Below, piece by piece: positions 11,401 to 22,904 of a DNA stretch of 64,000 nt. A program made the translations under genes and the position numbers. Source of the DNA: Immersiella caudata (Eukaryota; Ascomycota; Sordariomycetes; Sordariales; Lasiosphaeriaceae); contig JAULSU010000002.1 in NCBI GenBank assembly GCA_030512335.1, positions 3,472,001 to 3,536,000 of the forward strand, read 5' to 3'. The number at the start of each line of letters is the position of its first letter. The first letter of the stretch is position 1. Under the pieces are notes generated by a model that saw nothing but the letters and a program-made list of their open reading frames with translations, did no database searches and was not told the origin of the DNA.

Positions 11401-14400
11401 TGCTTCCACGAACGCTTCCATTCGAGGCTCAGCCCCCTTTTTCGCCATGGAGACTGCGTCGCCAAAGCGTCACAGAAACTATCAAACCACTCCAACCAAT
11501 AGCTGACTGATTCTCACGAGGCCGCCTCGGCAGTTGACGACCACCTCAAACGTACCGCCTTGCGAGGGTGTCAGTCATGCCGCCATGCCGCATGCCGACC
11601 AGAAAGGCTATCCCAGGTCGTGCCATTCAGAGCCAGCCCGGTGTTGAATGCAAAACAGGTCTCACCTATCAACGGCCGAGACGAAGCATGACCAGGCACA
11701 AAGTGTGCGTCTGGACATCACGGACGCTGGACATTGACCCACGGCCATTGGGCAAAGGCGACGCTGCGTTCCCGTTCTTGACTAGCAGGCACTTGGAGCG
11801 CTACTTGGCCTTCGAGAGTAACACGCTTGACCTTGCAGGTCTTGAGATGTACCCCAACTCGGAGACTGTGTACCTGTGGAGCAGATAACATACTTGGGCG
11901 GCACGCGAGAGAGAATAATAGGAAGGGTGGCCGTGCAACCCCGACTTGGAATATTACGGAGCGCGGCACGCGATGGCACGCCCTGGAAACTCAACCTGAA
12001 CGCTCACTCAACGCTCAAGTCATAGGGACTCTGGGGGCATGTTGATGCAGCTTTGCGCCTTGATACTGAAGGTGCCGATGCTTGGAACGGCGATGCGAGA
12101 ATACCCTTTCATCACACCCAGGCCGAGAACACCAGACTGCCCCGCAGCGGGGACTTGGACTTGGGAATCCCCCTCATGCCTGGCATCACTCGAATCCGAA
12201 CCCAGCCGAGAACCCGTCCAATCAGCAGTGCCCCAGCCCTGCCACGAAACGGCGCTCTCAGCAGGAGCACAAGAAAAAAAGTGACAGCTCAACTGAGCTG
12301 GGGTTGGGACACCCAACGAACCATCCTCAGCGCTGCCACCTTCGCTCCTCCAGCCTCACACCTTTCCCTCCACCTCCTCCTTCTCGTCCTCCCAGAGATG
12401 CATATCGCAGTGCGGACATAGAACATGTGCACGCAGAATTGCACCACAACATGGCTCTCGAATGATGCCGCTGCGCAACGGCCTGGGCCCCTGCTCAAAA
12501 TGAAATCACACACGGAGAGTGACCGGCTTATAATAAAGGGCAACCCGAACCTGCTCTCGGCCGAGCCGGCGATCGGAGACGCGATGTTGCGGCGCGCCGA
12601 TAGGGGTCCTTTTCTCCCGTCGCACCAGGAAGGCCCTTCCCTCTCGCGTTTTAATCTTGAGCCGTGTTTTGCCTTCAAAGCCCGAAGATAGAGAGCGGCT
12701 CAGCCGCCGCCTTGTCTCACTCCTCCTTTCATCCCATTCATCCCCTGTGCTCGACAGAAGACGGGCAGGTCCCAACGGGCGATGGAGTCTGGGTCGGTGC
12801 CACGGTCCCCCTCTCTCAAGCACTTGCTTTCTTTTCTTGCTAGCGGCCGTCTGGTCTGGATGAACTTACATGACCCCTGCTGGATCCAATTTTAATGATG
12901 CCAACTTTCCCTTACCATCCGGACGGATCGGCCTATCGCGGGCCTCGATGGGGCCTGTTTCCGGGCATGTGCCGCGCTGGGATCTGCATACCCCAGACTT
13001 TCGTGACCGGACTAGTGAAAGTTGGAGTGTACCAAACCACACCTTGCACACAGGAGGGAGCCGTCACGGAGATGGTTCAAACGGCTGTCTGTGACAACGC
13101 TTGTTCGCCCTGAGTGTTACCAGGCTAGTGCAGCTGTACGTAACTGGTTGCGATTGGAAAGGGGGGGCCAGGCAGGAGAAAAGGAGATGCAACTCTCCTT
13201 GGACTCATTGATCATTTCGGCGCAACGGCACACCCGAAGGTGAGCTGAGCGCGAAGTTTGAGGAAGCTATTCCGTATTCGCGACAAGGAGAGAGGTAGGT
13301 TTTACGAGGTGAAAAAGGTGAGCATCAACTCGAGGTGTGTCACGAGGCAACCACGAGCGTGGAATTGCGCCGATTTGGTGGGCGGCACACTAGCCTGCCA
13401 TGGAGGATAATGAAGTATGGTTGGTGGTGGCCGACCGGCTCACCTTTTGGGTGGCCTCCAGCCCTTTCGATGAACGTCGTTCATCGTGGTGGGTCGAGTG
13501 ATTGGCTCAAGTGGCCTCATTGTCATTCATAGCATGTCTGTCTGTCTCTCTTCTTGCCTGCCGCTTGCTTGCTACTACTGCGAGGGTGGTGTGGTGGTGT
13601 GCTGTTGTGGTGGTGGGATCGGGAGCTTGCACTCGCTTCAAGTGGCGCGATGCAACCCCTTGATAGCCCTTTTTGCGCAGCTGCAGTAGCAGTGGTGACG
13701 AGGAGGGGTCTTCATGTTACTTCCAGTGTATATTTTATCGTCGAGAAGGCAGGAAGCGAGAGCGGGAAGTGACAGATGGGGGAGGGATTATTAAGAGCCA
13801 TCGCTTCAAGAGAGGGAGGTATCGTGCATTTCTTATCAAGATGGCGATATCATATGTGACGATGATGAAAGGAGGTGCGATGCTATATCAGCGAGGTTGC
13901 TTTACCGAGTAGTTGTTGACAGTTCGGAGGTTAGAGGGGGCAATCCTTTTTTTCGCGGTCGTTTTCTGGTCAGCACAGTGTACGGAGATGGGAGAGGATA
14001 CTTTGATGAGGTCGGTAGGGTGATGGCTGGGGCGGGAGAAAACGTGATGAGTGCTGCTGCACGTCATCACTTTCACACACACATCATCTTTTTTTCCTTC
14101 TACCGTACCGCAGAGGGTTACGCTGCCTACAGGGGGTGAGGGGCAATAGTGAGCCCAGCCCGCCCCGCAGCGGAATGAGTGAGTCTCCACGGAGATGGCG
14201 ACTCCAGTGAGTGGTCGAGGGCAACAAAAGGCGGGCGGCCAGGCAAGGGGTGATTGCACCTTGTGAATTGGCCTATTTGGGCATCCCCTTTTCGTGATGA
14301 CCGCAAGGCCAGGCCGGCCGGGCGAAAGTCCGCCCTCATGGCTTGTATGTTGGAAAAAGATGGGAACCAATTAGGAGGTGGTCCTTGGTATTGGGATCGG

Positions 14401-17083
14401 TCTAACGCTGGCTGGCTTCTATCACAGCTCGTTCTGGCGCACGCACGCAGACGGGATAGTTACGCGATGGGGAGCGGCAAGTGCTGACGCCGTTGGTGGT
14501 TAGGCGAAGAGCGTCGGGATCGTGGCTGTCTCCTCCCGGAATGGTCGCCTGGGTAGGCGAGACTGTGGATCTTGTTTGCGTTATCTCCTGTTGATGCGAG
14601 GATGCGCAGGAGGGTTTCAGTGGATTCGCGGCCGATATCGACTTCACACCCACCAGCGGACCAGTCTGGTAGGTTGTTATCCAACTTTTCCTTGGGGCCG
14701 GGCGGGGGAAGGGCGCTATTTTGGATTTGGGGTTTCTTGTGCTGGAGTAGCTTGGCGGATCCTGAGGTTGTACCGGGGATTCCTTGGTGTTTGTTTGTTG
14801 CGGAAGAAACGCGCAACTCACCTGCCTGGGCATGTGATGTTGTCGCTGGTCTCGGACTTTTTGCGTCTTCGAGGGTGGATGCACGGGCGGAAGACCGATG
14901 AAAAGCGGCACTGACCATCTGTTCTTGCTCTCTCGGCTTTTGCGAATCCTATCACACATGCAGCCACCCGAGATAGGGGGTAACAAGCGATGGCTCAGGG
15001 GAGGTAATAAGTGATATCACTTTTTTGTCAACGGTGGTGTTTCTTTGCTTTTTGTCTCACTCACAAGCTGGAAGCGGATAGGCTGCCTCTGCTGACAGGA
15101 GGGGCTCCGCCACAGCGTTAGCTACCTGCTGCAGTGTTCTGGAGCTTGGACTTGGAGTCGAGTTGGTGGTTGTTGCTTGATATTGAGTCGCTTGGCTGGG
15201 CAAGGTTCTCCGGTGGCACACCTTTATTTGGGGAAACGTCCCAACTCGGCACGCTTACGCTTGCTTTTTGCTCCGTTGGGATTATATTGGCGGAGAGAGT
15301 GCAAGACTGGCGCCCTGATCTAGCGGGTCATCTTGTTTGGGGTCGGAGCCTTATAGGACTGAGTTCCTTACAGAAAATGCTGTCGGGGTTGGCCGACCCG
15401 ACGAAATGCATCGAGGCATCGGTTTGCCGAAGGTGTGCTGCTCGGAAGATGATGGATCGTGGTTAAAAGGCGAGCTTGTACACAGTGTTGGTGGTTGAGA
15501 AGCGGATTTCGGATTTCACGTGTCGTTGGTGGCTTGGGGTTCGTATACCGGTGCTCAGCCCCCTTTTGAGGTTGTCAAGCACGTTTGTGGGCTACGTGGA
15601 ACTTGCTTGGAGCAGGTACGGACTGACTGTAAGGTCGAGACCATCTCCGGTTATTAATGCTGCTGGTGCTATGGCTGCATGGGTAGCTGTCTAGGTGGCT
15701 TACGGTGGTGCCGATGTTGCTGGTTCTTCTTGGGTATTTGGGTATGCCATTCAAAGCTACTTCTGGTCGTCCCTCGTGCTTGCGCCATGCTCAGATCGGA
15801 AGTACGGTTGTAGCTGGCCTTCGACCGTTGTGTTGTGATCCCGCAGGAAGCCGCTGCCCCTTTCTTAAGCCCGAGGCTCCGCATTGAGCTTCGCCCTCTG
15901 TTCGAACCCTGGGACCAGTTGGAGTGACCACAACATCAACAAGTACGGGCACAAAAGCAGCTTAAGGCACCCTCCTGCCCAGCGTCCACAGTTTAGCATC
16001 GGGGGGATTTCCACTCCGGGAACGCCAGGTTAACATTCTCAGTCAGCCTGAGATTCCAGTTTTTGTCAACAACATCACCACCCACAGCCAGTTAGCAATC
16101 AGCTCTCTGCCACGAAACAAGACCTCTCTACTGCCCATGCGCTCATACCACGGGAAACATCACACCCTCAAAATTCCCACATTCATAAACAAGATCCCTT
16201 GACCCCTTTTCATCCTCAACACCGCCACCCCTAGCCCCATAATATCCCCACATCTAGAACAGGAACAAAAACACAGCGCGTCCTGGCTATAGAAAGTCAC
16301 AAGAAAAACATACACATACAGCATCTAGGTCCCGCGAGTAGTGTTTGGGTTTTGAACACCATGGTCAAACAAAGGGTCGACACTAACACACCGGGAAAGA
16401 AAAAAAAACCACGATGTGGGAATTATACCTCACATTGATGGCGACCAGTCTGCGGTGTATTAGGAGCCAAGTAGGTGAAAGCCGTAGTGATGTTCCAGTT
16501 GAGCTCGTGGAGTCATACGTTGCTGAATTCTTGCCCTTCTTCTACCATAATCCCAGCTCTTCCCCAACCGCCGAAATTTCTGAGAACTCCATTGAAGGTT
16601 TGTCTGCTAGAAAGTTTCTGACAGCCCATAAAAGAGGAGATGTCAACAGGGGGATTCGAGACCCCAGACACGAACATAGCACCAAGCCGCATAGAGAACC
16701 TTAAGATAGATCGTCCATTATTTCCGTGTGCTACGGTGATGTCGATGCCTAGGTATCTATTAACCACCATTTCCGTAACTAAAGCACCATGTCCATCCAG
16801 CTCAAGGTTAACCCATCGTGGGTATCTCATATCCGCGAACAATCCTCCAAGCTTTTACATATGTACAAGAACCAATGTCTCGCAACATGCGTCGAGACAA
16901 GTCGACATGATATCAGAAACGAAGAGAAATGCATCAATATCGGCACTTTCCATTGCTCGCCATTGATGCGACCCCATTGTAGAATTAAGATCTCCGTAAC
17001 TGGATTGTCGAGTCCTAATCATTAACCTTGACCCTAGCCCAGATATCCGAGATGTTTACCGCGAGTTCTCGACATGTCGCAAT
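8445..17083. other. 8.6-kb stretch without a supportable gene
   Basis: No frame here has a recognisable domain, a plausible exon chain or a conserved motif. The longest frames (for example 9595-10371 plus) look random in composition. Base composition is strand-asymmetric: 10321-10380 has 43 of 60 A or C on the plus strand, while 13561-13620 has 46 of 60 G or T. A CT-repeat tract lies at about 9985-10005. The left end is the kinase upstream region. Long non-coding transcripts or very long leaders are possible but cannot be shown from sequence. Confidence 0.5.
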
Positions 17084-17930
17084 CTATAGAAGGGCCACAA
17101 CGAGGCCAGCAGCCGCAAGGAAGCCTGCCATCGGTGCAGCCGTAGCCTGGGCTCCGAGACCGCTGCTGGAGCTGCTGGAGGCACTGCCCTCAGCATCGGT
17201 GGCTGTATTGGCAGCATCTCCCGAACCAGCTGGGGTGCCCGTTGTAGCCGCCGTGCCGTCGGTGGTTGTTGTGGCAGGAGCACCGGTGGTCTGAGCCGGC
17301 GAGCCACTCGGGGGAACAGGAGTGCCGCCGATGCCAAAGATGATAGTTGAGGTCTCGATGGTCGAAATGAAGCTACCGCTGGTGGTAAGAGTAGTCCACG
17401 AGCTAGTAGCGATGGGGGTAGGCGTGGGAGCACCAGTAGGGTCAGGAACGCGGGAATGAGGAATGAAAGTCTAACATTGAGAGTGAGCCAACATTGTTCA
17501 AAGGTGATAGAATGGGCGAATGCTTACAGTATCATTTGCGAGGGTGGTACCGCACTCGAGATTGGCCAAACCGATCGCTTCGTTGACCTGTTCAAGATCG
17601 TCGCAGTTCGACCGCGAGCAGTCTCTGATACCGTAGCCGAAGTCCGGAATCTTGCAGGCGCAAGTCACGTCCTTCGGATTGCAGGACTGAAACTTGTTTC
17701 TCAAGGGGTCGTCTTGCTCAAGCTTGCCGATCAGATCACGCATCTGGTCCCAGCACTCACTCTGCCATCACTCGTGAGTAATTCCGCTCAAGGCAAATTA
17801 TCGGGGTGGGGGACATGGGAGCGAGGTGGAGGCTACTTACGATGCACTTTATGGTACCCGCGGGGACGGTAATATCCTGGGCGCCAACGAGAGCGGCGCC
17901 GAGAAGGGTGAGGAGAATGGTGGCCTTCAT
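17084..17930 (-). CDS. CFEM-domain GPI-anchored cell-surface protein (three exons)
   Basis: Exons are 17930-17841, 17761-17528 and 17470-17084 (236 aa). The introns of 79 and 57 bp have GTAAGT and GTAAGC donors, and both junctions are phase 0. The N-terminus MKATILLTLLGAALVGAQ is a signal peptide. The next about 80 residues hold eight cysteines in CFEM order, with the diagnostic core CNPKDVTCAC followed by RDC, SNC and LEC. A Thr/Ser/Ala/Pro-rich stalk follows, then a C-terminal hydrophobic tail (FLAAAGLVVALL) preceded by small residues, as for GPI attachment. Known CFEM proteins act in haem/iron capture, wall structure, adhesion or as effectors; which applies here cannot be told. The neighbours give no clue to its role. 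Confidence 0.9.
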
Positions 17931-20900
17931 TTTGATGAATCGTGTAGGATACTGCGAAGGAAAGAGGCTAGGAGATGGTCCAAACGCCCAAACTGTCGGA
18001 TTTTCAAGGGCAAGTCGGTGGCAAGAAAGTTGAGAATGTGGGAGGTTATCAGGTACTTCGTAGATGTGATTGTTTGTGTAGGACTGTTTGCATTAATGGA
18101 GCGCTCGCGGTGCTCGAGACTGCCAACGAGGGGAGTTTTGTTGGTGAGGTGGAAGAAGTAGGAAAGAAGGTCAGGACTGCGGCGGCGAGAGGAAGGCACA
18201 AGCACTTATATTGCGAGGGCAGGTACGACAAAACACGTACCCTGTGGAATCACAACCGGCCACAATCAGACGAACAAAAATAATAAATATACTGGAGTAA
18301 CGGTGTGGTAAACTGGGCAGGCACCAGTGGAGCCTCACATTCACCTGACGCGAATTCTCTGATTATCTTTGTGCCCCTTGAGATGGAAAACGGAAAGGGC
18401 CAACCACACGGCCGGGTCTTTTGGATGATCCTCACGGAACTTGAATATGGAAATTGCAGTCCCCAGCCAGCTTCGGTTGGGGCTGTAACCGGTTCTCCAT
18501 GGCCAACAAGTGCGTACTGGTGCTTCCGTTTGTGTGATCCCTTGCGTTCGCTCCGTTGGGACGACCCTCTGTTCTTCATTTCTGCCTTGGCACGTTCAGC
18601 TGCGGTTCTATTCCGATGGTGACAGAGGTCGCAGCACGCAGGACCTGCGTCGATGTGAGTTGAGGCGAAGGCAGCTCAGCATGCACACGCAGGCTGGCAG
18701 GGCATTACTCTGCGTGTTTGTGCCCGTCTGCCACATCGCGGAGCTAGCAGATCTGTAGCCACACCAGACCCAAGTCGCCTCTATGTTTTAAGAGCAGGGT
18801 GGTTGGATACCTTAGACAAGCTACTGCAAGTTGTCTGTGGTGCCCTGGGAAGCAATTGGGCCTCGACGTGGAAGCCTTGTGAACAATGGCAGTCCTCCCT
18901 CACCAGAGCTGCTGTCCTTTCTTCATTTGCGCCGTGCCGTGATACGTGAAGCTCGCGTCTGAACTGTGGTCTGATTCGCTTGGCTATGGTCGGGCAACAC
19001 ATGGCCACGATATGCGGTGACGGAGGGAAGCTCGCCAAGCTGCTGGCCAAGCAGGGCAACGGACCGATTTCCCCCCGATCGAGAACAGACAACATCGTGA
19101 GATGCCCGCTGATCAGATCTGGCAGGCTGGTCCCAAACCTGCTGGACTGCACGCTACTGCAAGCTTCCACTTCGTTCACGGAAACTGGAAGGATTGGACT
19201 GGTGAGGTTCAAAGAGCCTTCAGGCGGCTGGCTTCGCCCACATAATGCAGCTGGAGCTGGCGGATCCCCATTGGCCAATTAATAAATTTCCTGGGGTATG
19301 AGCAGGGGTGCCCCTGCTTGCCGCAACCCTAGAAGAGCTGTGACAACAGTGAAGGGAGGGCAAGACCTGGACAAACAGGCAATGGCAGGAGGATCGGATC
19401 AGGCACAAGTGCATCTCAGAGACATGGACCTTAGCCAAGCTCTTTTGGCTAGGTATGAAATGGTTCATTCGCTGTGCTAATCCAAAATGGAGCTTGTGGG
19501 GAGAGCCACGAGCCCTGTTTTTGTCGTCGGTATCCCTGTTTGCGGCAGCTGCCCCTCAGCTCAGCTTCCCCGCCAGGGAAGCTGCTTCTGTTGTTTCTCC
19601 TTCTGCGGCATCTGATGTCATCCTAGAGTTGATCACCAAGGCCCAAGCCGGCTGTCCTGCGTCATTTCCCCGATCTCGGATTTCTGATTTAGAACCTTGC
19701 AACTCCACTACCGACCACGATCTCGGAACTTGAAGCTCGATCGCCAAGAGAGAGTCCCGATTGGCATTCTCCTCGTCAACACAAGATTCTTTCCAAATTG
19801 AAGGGCCATTTGGGAGATGAGATAGCTTTGCCATCCGCTCAAGTGGTGATGGTTGCCAGCGAAAATTGCACTCACCGAGCTAACCTCTGCCGGCCCTTCT
19901 CTGGGTGAGACATTCTCGCAGACCATTGCTTTTTCTGCACGCATTGGGCGTCAGTCGTCCACGCATTGGAGTCTCCGGTCAACTCTGTCGGAGCGGTTCC
20001 CCGGCCGGGCTTGGCAGAAATCTCAGCGGGGGTTGTCACTGAGGGCGGAACCCGCTGGAAGGGGAGGCAGCCGGGGACGTCAAGGCCCAGTTCGCATGTG
20101 CGCTGCCGGGCCTTTCGGGCGTCGTCGTCTTCATTTCGATCCGGCCACTAACGCCGTTTCCACGCCACGGGTGAAACGAGACCTCGTCAGCCAAGGCGTT
20201 GTACAAACGCCTCCTGGTGTCACGGCCAATGTCGACCGTTGTGTCCCTCCCGTACCACCGTCTTTGATGAGAACTCCGTTGGCCTCCCGTCTGTCGTGGT
20301 GTTTGCCCTTCCACGGCGTCCTACCACCCCTTACTCTGTCGTATGATGGACCCCCGAGCCTCTCGCTTCGTCCATCCGGAAATCGAAGATTCCACCGCGC
20401 TTCTTACCTATTGAGAACCCGGCATCCGCAACGTCAGCAGCGGTGGCATCCGCACTGCCTTTGCAACGGGCAACCAACCCAATTCACTCAAGGATACCTG
20501 CTTGACGGCCGCAACGCAGGCCTACGCTGTGTGCGTTCTCTTCTCGGGCCCGGTCGGTCTTCTTCGTGCATCCCACTCCCATCAAGGCACGGCACGGTAG
20601 CTACGGTGGCTACGATCGGCCACGCGGCTAGCGGACCGATCAGGCTGCCGACCATCCCCGCACTGCGAGTTCCCGCCACAGCCTCACCGACATCACCAAA
20701 CAGCTGTAGTCTACCTGCACATAGCACGGGTTGCCAGGTACACGTATAACTTGTACCAGTGCGGCAGCCCGTCATGAAGTGTCGTGTTGTGTGGTATTGC
20801 ACCATGACACGCCAACCCCTTGACGGTGAAAGGATTCGGCGAGTCGCGGCATCTGCAAAGTTCTGGAAGAACCTGCAGAGGTCTGTGGGATGAAACCTCA

Positions 20901-21396
20901 CCAAGAACGTCGGTGGTTGCAGCCGAATTGAGCCCAGGTACCGTATGGAGCTGAAAGCGAACCGTACGGGGCTCTAGATCTCGCCACGGCGTGCGAGTTG
21001 ACCTGTCTCAAGGGGCATGAGGTGGTTGGGGCAACGGGGCTGAATTCTAACTCATGCAGTGTTCTATAATGCCTTGGTGAGCAAGATGCACTCAAAATGG
21101 AGCGAGGAAGCCAACCTTGAACCCAAAGGAAACTGACAAACAGCTACGCAGAGAGTCAGCTTTCCTACTTCTCGCCAACGTCATCGGCCCCGTCGTGATC
21201 TCGACTAACTGAACACATCATGCCTCTCTGTGTCTCTCTGTCTCCTTGTGGAAGAGTTCAAGATAGAGTTCGGAAGAATCGACAACAAAAACACAACAGC
21301 AAATGTAGATACAAAGTTTCAGCCATCCCGACGATAACATGATGAAAATGACAAGCTAGATGTCTCCAATCCTTCAGCACGACAACATGCACATCG
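17931..21396. other. Intergenic, no supported gene
   Basis: About 3.5 kb between the CFEM gene start and a broken membrane-protein gene. A 298-codon frame at 19853-20749 has random-looking, Arg/Pro/Ser-rich composition and no motif, so it is not called. Nothing else is recognised. Confidence 0.5.
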
Positions 21397-22344
21397 ATGC
21401 ATTCTCTACTACACCACGTCGCCTTCTGGCTCATCTCCGCCAGCGCGACGGTATTATACACACTCGCGTCCCAGATTTATGACGAGACCTGGTTCCGATC
21501 TCTTTTCGCCCCACTTGCTTTCCATGTCTTCATCGTCAGTCGCCAATCGCCTGGGGGTTTCCCGCAGCCTCTTTCGTTGCTCATCACCCTCGGCCTCCTC
21601 GTCTGTCTGGGAGCCGTCGCAAAATGCATACATTTTCCAGGACTGGTGTTCCTTGAGCCCATCAGAAAAAATGTGTGTTGTATATGTCCCAGTTCTACTT
21701 GCCTACCCGCTAACATACTCCAGACACGAGCCATCGAACCTTTCTACTTCTTCGTCCCAGTGCCAGACCCCCAACCCCCATGCCGATATCCTTAACCGTC
21801 TCATCCACTTTGCTCTTCGCATACGGCTCGGCCTTCATGTCAGCTGTGATCCTCACCATCTTCTCCCTACTCAACACACATCTCATGCTGGTCACTCGGT
21901 TCCGCTCTCGTAACTGGCTTCGGGCAAGGCAACCTTCTAAACGTCCTTGCCGCCCCTTATCTCGTCGCCCCGATCCGGGACATCGCAGAGACCTTGTTCA
22001 TTCCCGTTCACAGGCTCATAAAGCCACATTGGATACAGCAGCCCTTGCCGTTTCCAACGGGGAGTCAAGTCGGCGGGTGGGAAATTACAGAACTCCGATC
22101 GGTTTGGTCGGCGATGAGTTTGTTATGGGCGACTTACTTTGCTTGAATGTGGGACATGATCACGCTGGAAGAGCGGACTGTCGTGGACGAGGGGCTCCTG
22201 GATGAGTCTCCGACACCTGATATTCGGAGCCGAGCGACAGTTGTGTTGTTGATGTTGGCAATGGTGGCTTGGGGCCAAACGAGTTCACTTGGCTTTCAGG
22301 TTGCAGGAGCGCACGAAAAGGGCGAGGGAGGGGAAAGTATGTAG
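21397..22344 (+). pseudogene. Broken polytopic membrane-protein gene, unknown family
   Basis: Frame 1 from ATG 21397 encodes strongly hydrophobic segments (VAFWLISASATVLYTLA, LSLLITLGLLVCLGAVA). A likely intron follows near 21673/21680-21723, with branch GCTAACATAC and acceptor CCAG. Hydrophobic coding then continues in another frame at about 21780-21890 (STLLFAYGSAFMSAVILTIFSLL). It returns to the first frame at about 21895-22137 (NLLNVLAAPYLVAPIRD, VWSAMSLLWATYFA). After an in-frame TGA at about 22138 it resumes (MWDMITLEERTVVDEGLL, ATVVLLMLAMVAW) to the TAG at 22344. The second frame change has no good intron to explain it. Taken together this looks like one decayed gene. I do not recognise the family. 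An alternative is a live gene with non-canonical introns ending at the TGA. Confidence 0.45.
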
Positions 22345-22904
22345 TGATGTGTGGTGATGAATGGGCATAGACGTCGCCTGGATAGTTACCTAGTTTTGAG
22401 TCTGCCCTACGTGCCCTTTGAAGAGCCCAACCCCATTACTGAGATGTGGGAAAGGCGACACTCGCAAGTGCAACCGCATCATCCTGCAGACCCAAAAGCC
22501 ATTGGAAAGCATGGTGCCAGAGAGGTAAATGAAATTGGTGCAGACACGCGCGCAAGCGCTGGTGATGTTGCAGATAGAGTACATCTAATGGGTTGACCAG
22601 GATATAAGGCCAACAATGGGGAGATAATGACAGGAAACCGCGAGCTAGCTAGAATCCAAACAGGAAAAGATGACAGACTGTCAACGCTCGTCTCCTCGTT
22701 CCCAGCGCTCCCGATGGGGGTATTGTGCAGATCGCCCCATCAAGTCGATGTCCCAGACCTGAAATAGAAAATCAGATAAACAGCAAAACCTCCATGTCCG
22801 TAAACGAGCCCCTATTAATTCCGTCATGAATGTGGCTCGTTCGCCTTCCCTGAATTGTCGTTACACTTTATATAGCATCATCCTTTTCCGTCAAAGCGAT
22901 GAGC
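22345..22904. other. Intergenic between convergent 3' ends
   Basis: Holds the RNR1 3' flank. No gene is seen. Confidence 0.6.

Noticed and set aside
11560..11700. Cys-rich reading suggestive of a Zn2Cys6 motif (GCQSCRHAAC)
   Set aside because: Only three cysteines in poor spacing, lacking the basic residues of the family, and the frame ends soon after.
14402..14986. 194-codon minus-strand frame
   Set aside because: No signature; lies in a region whose minus strand is C/A-rich, which makes open frames common by chance.
19853..20749. 298-codon plus-strand frame
   Set aside because: Arg/Pro/Ser-rich random composition, no domain, no plausible splice partners.
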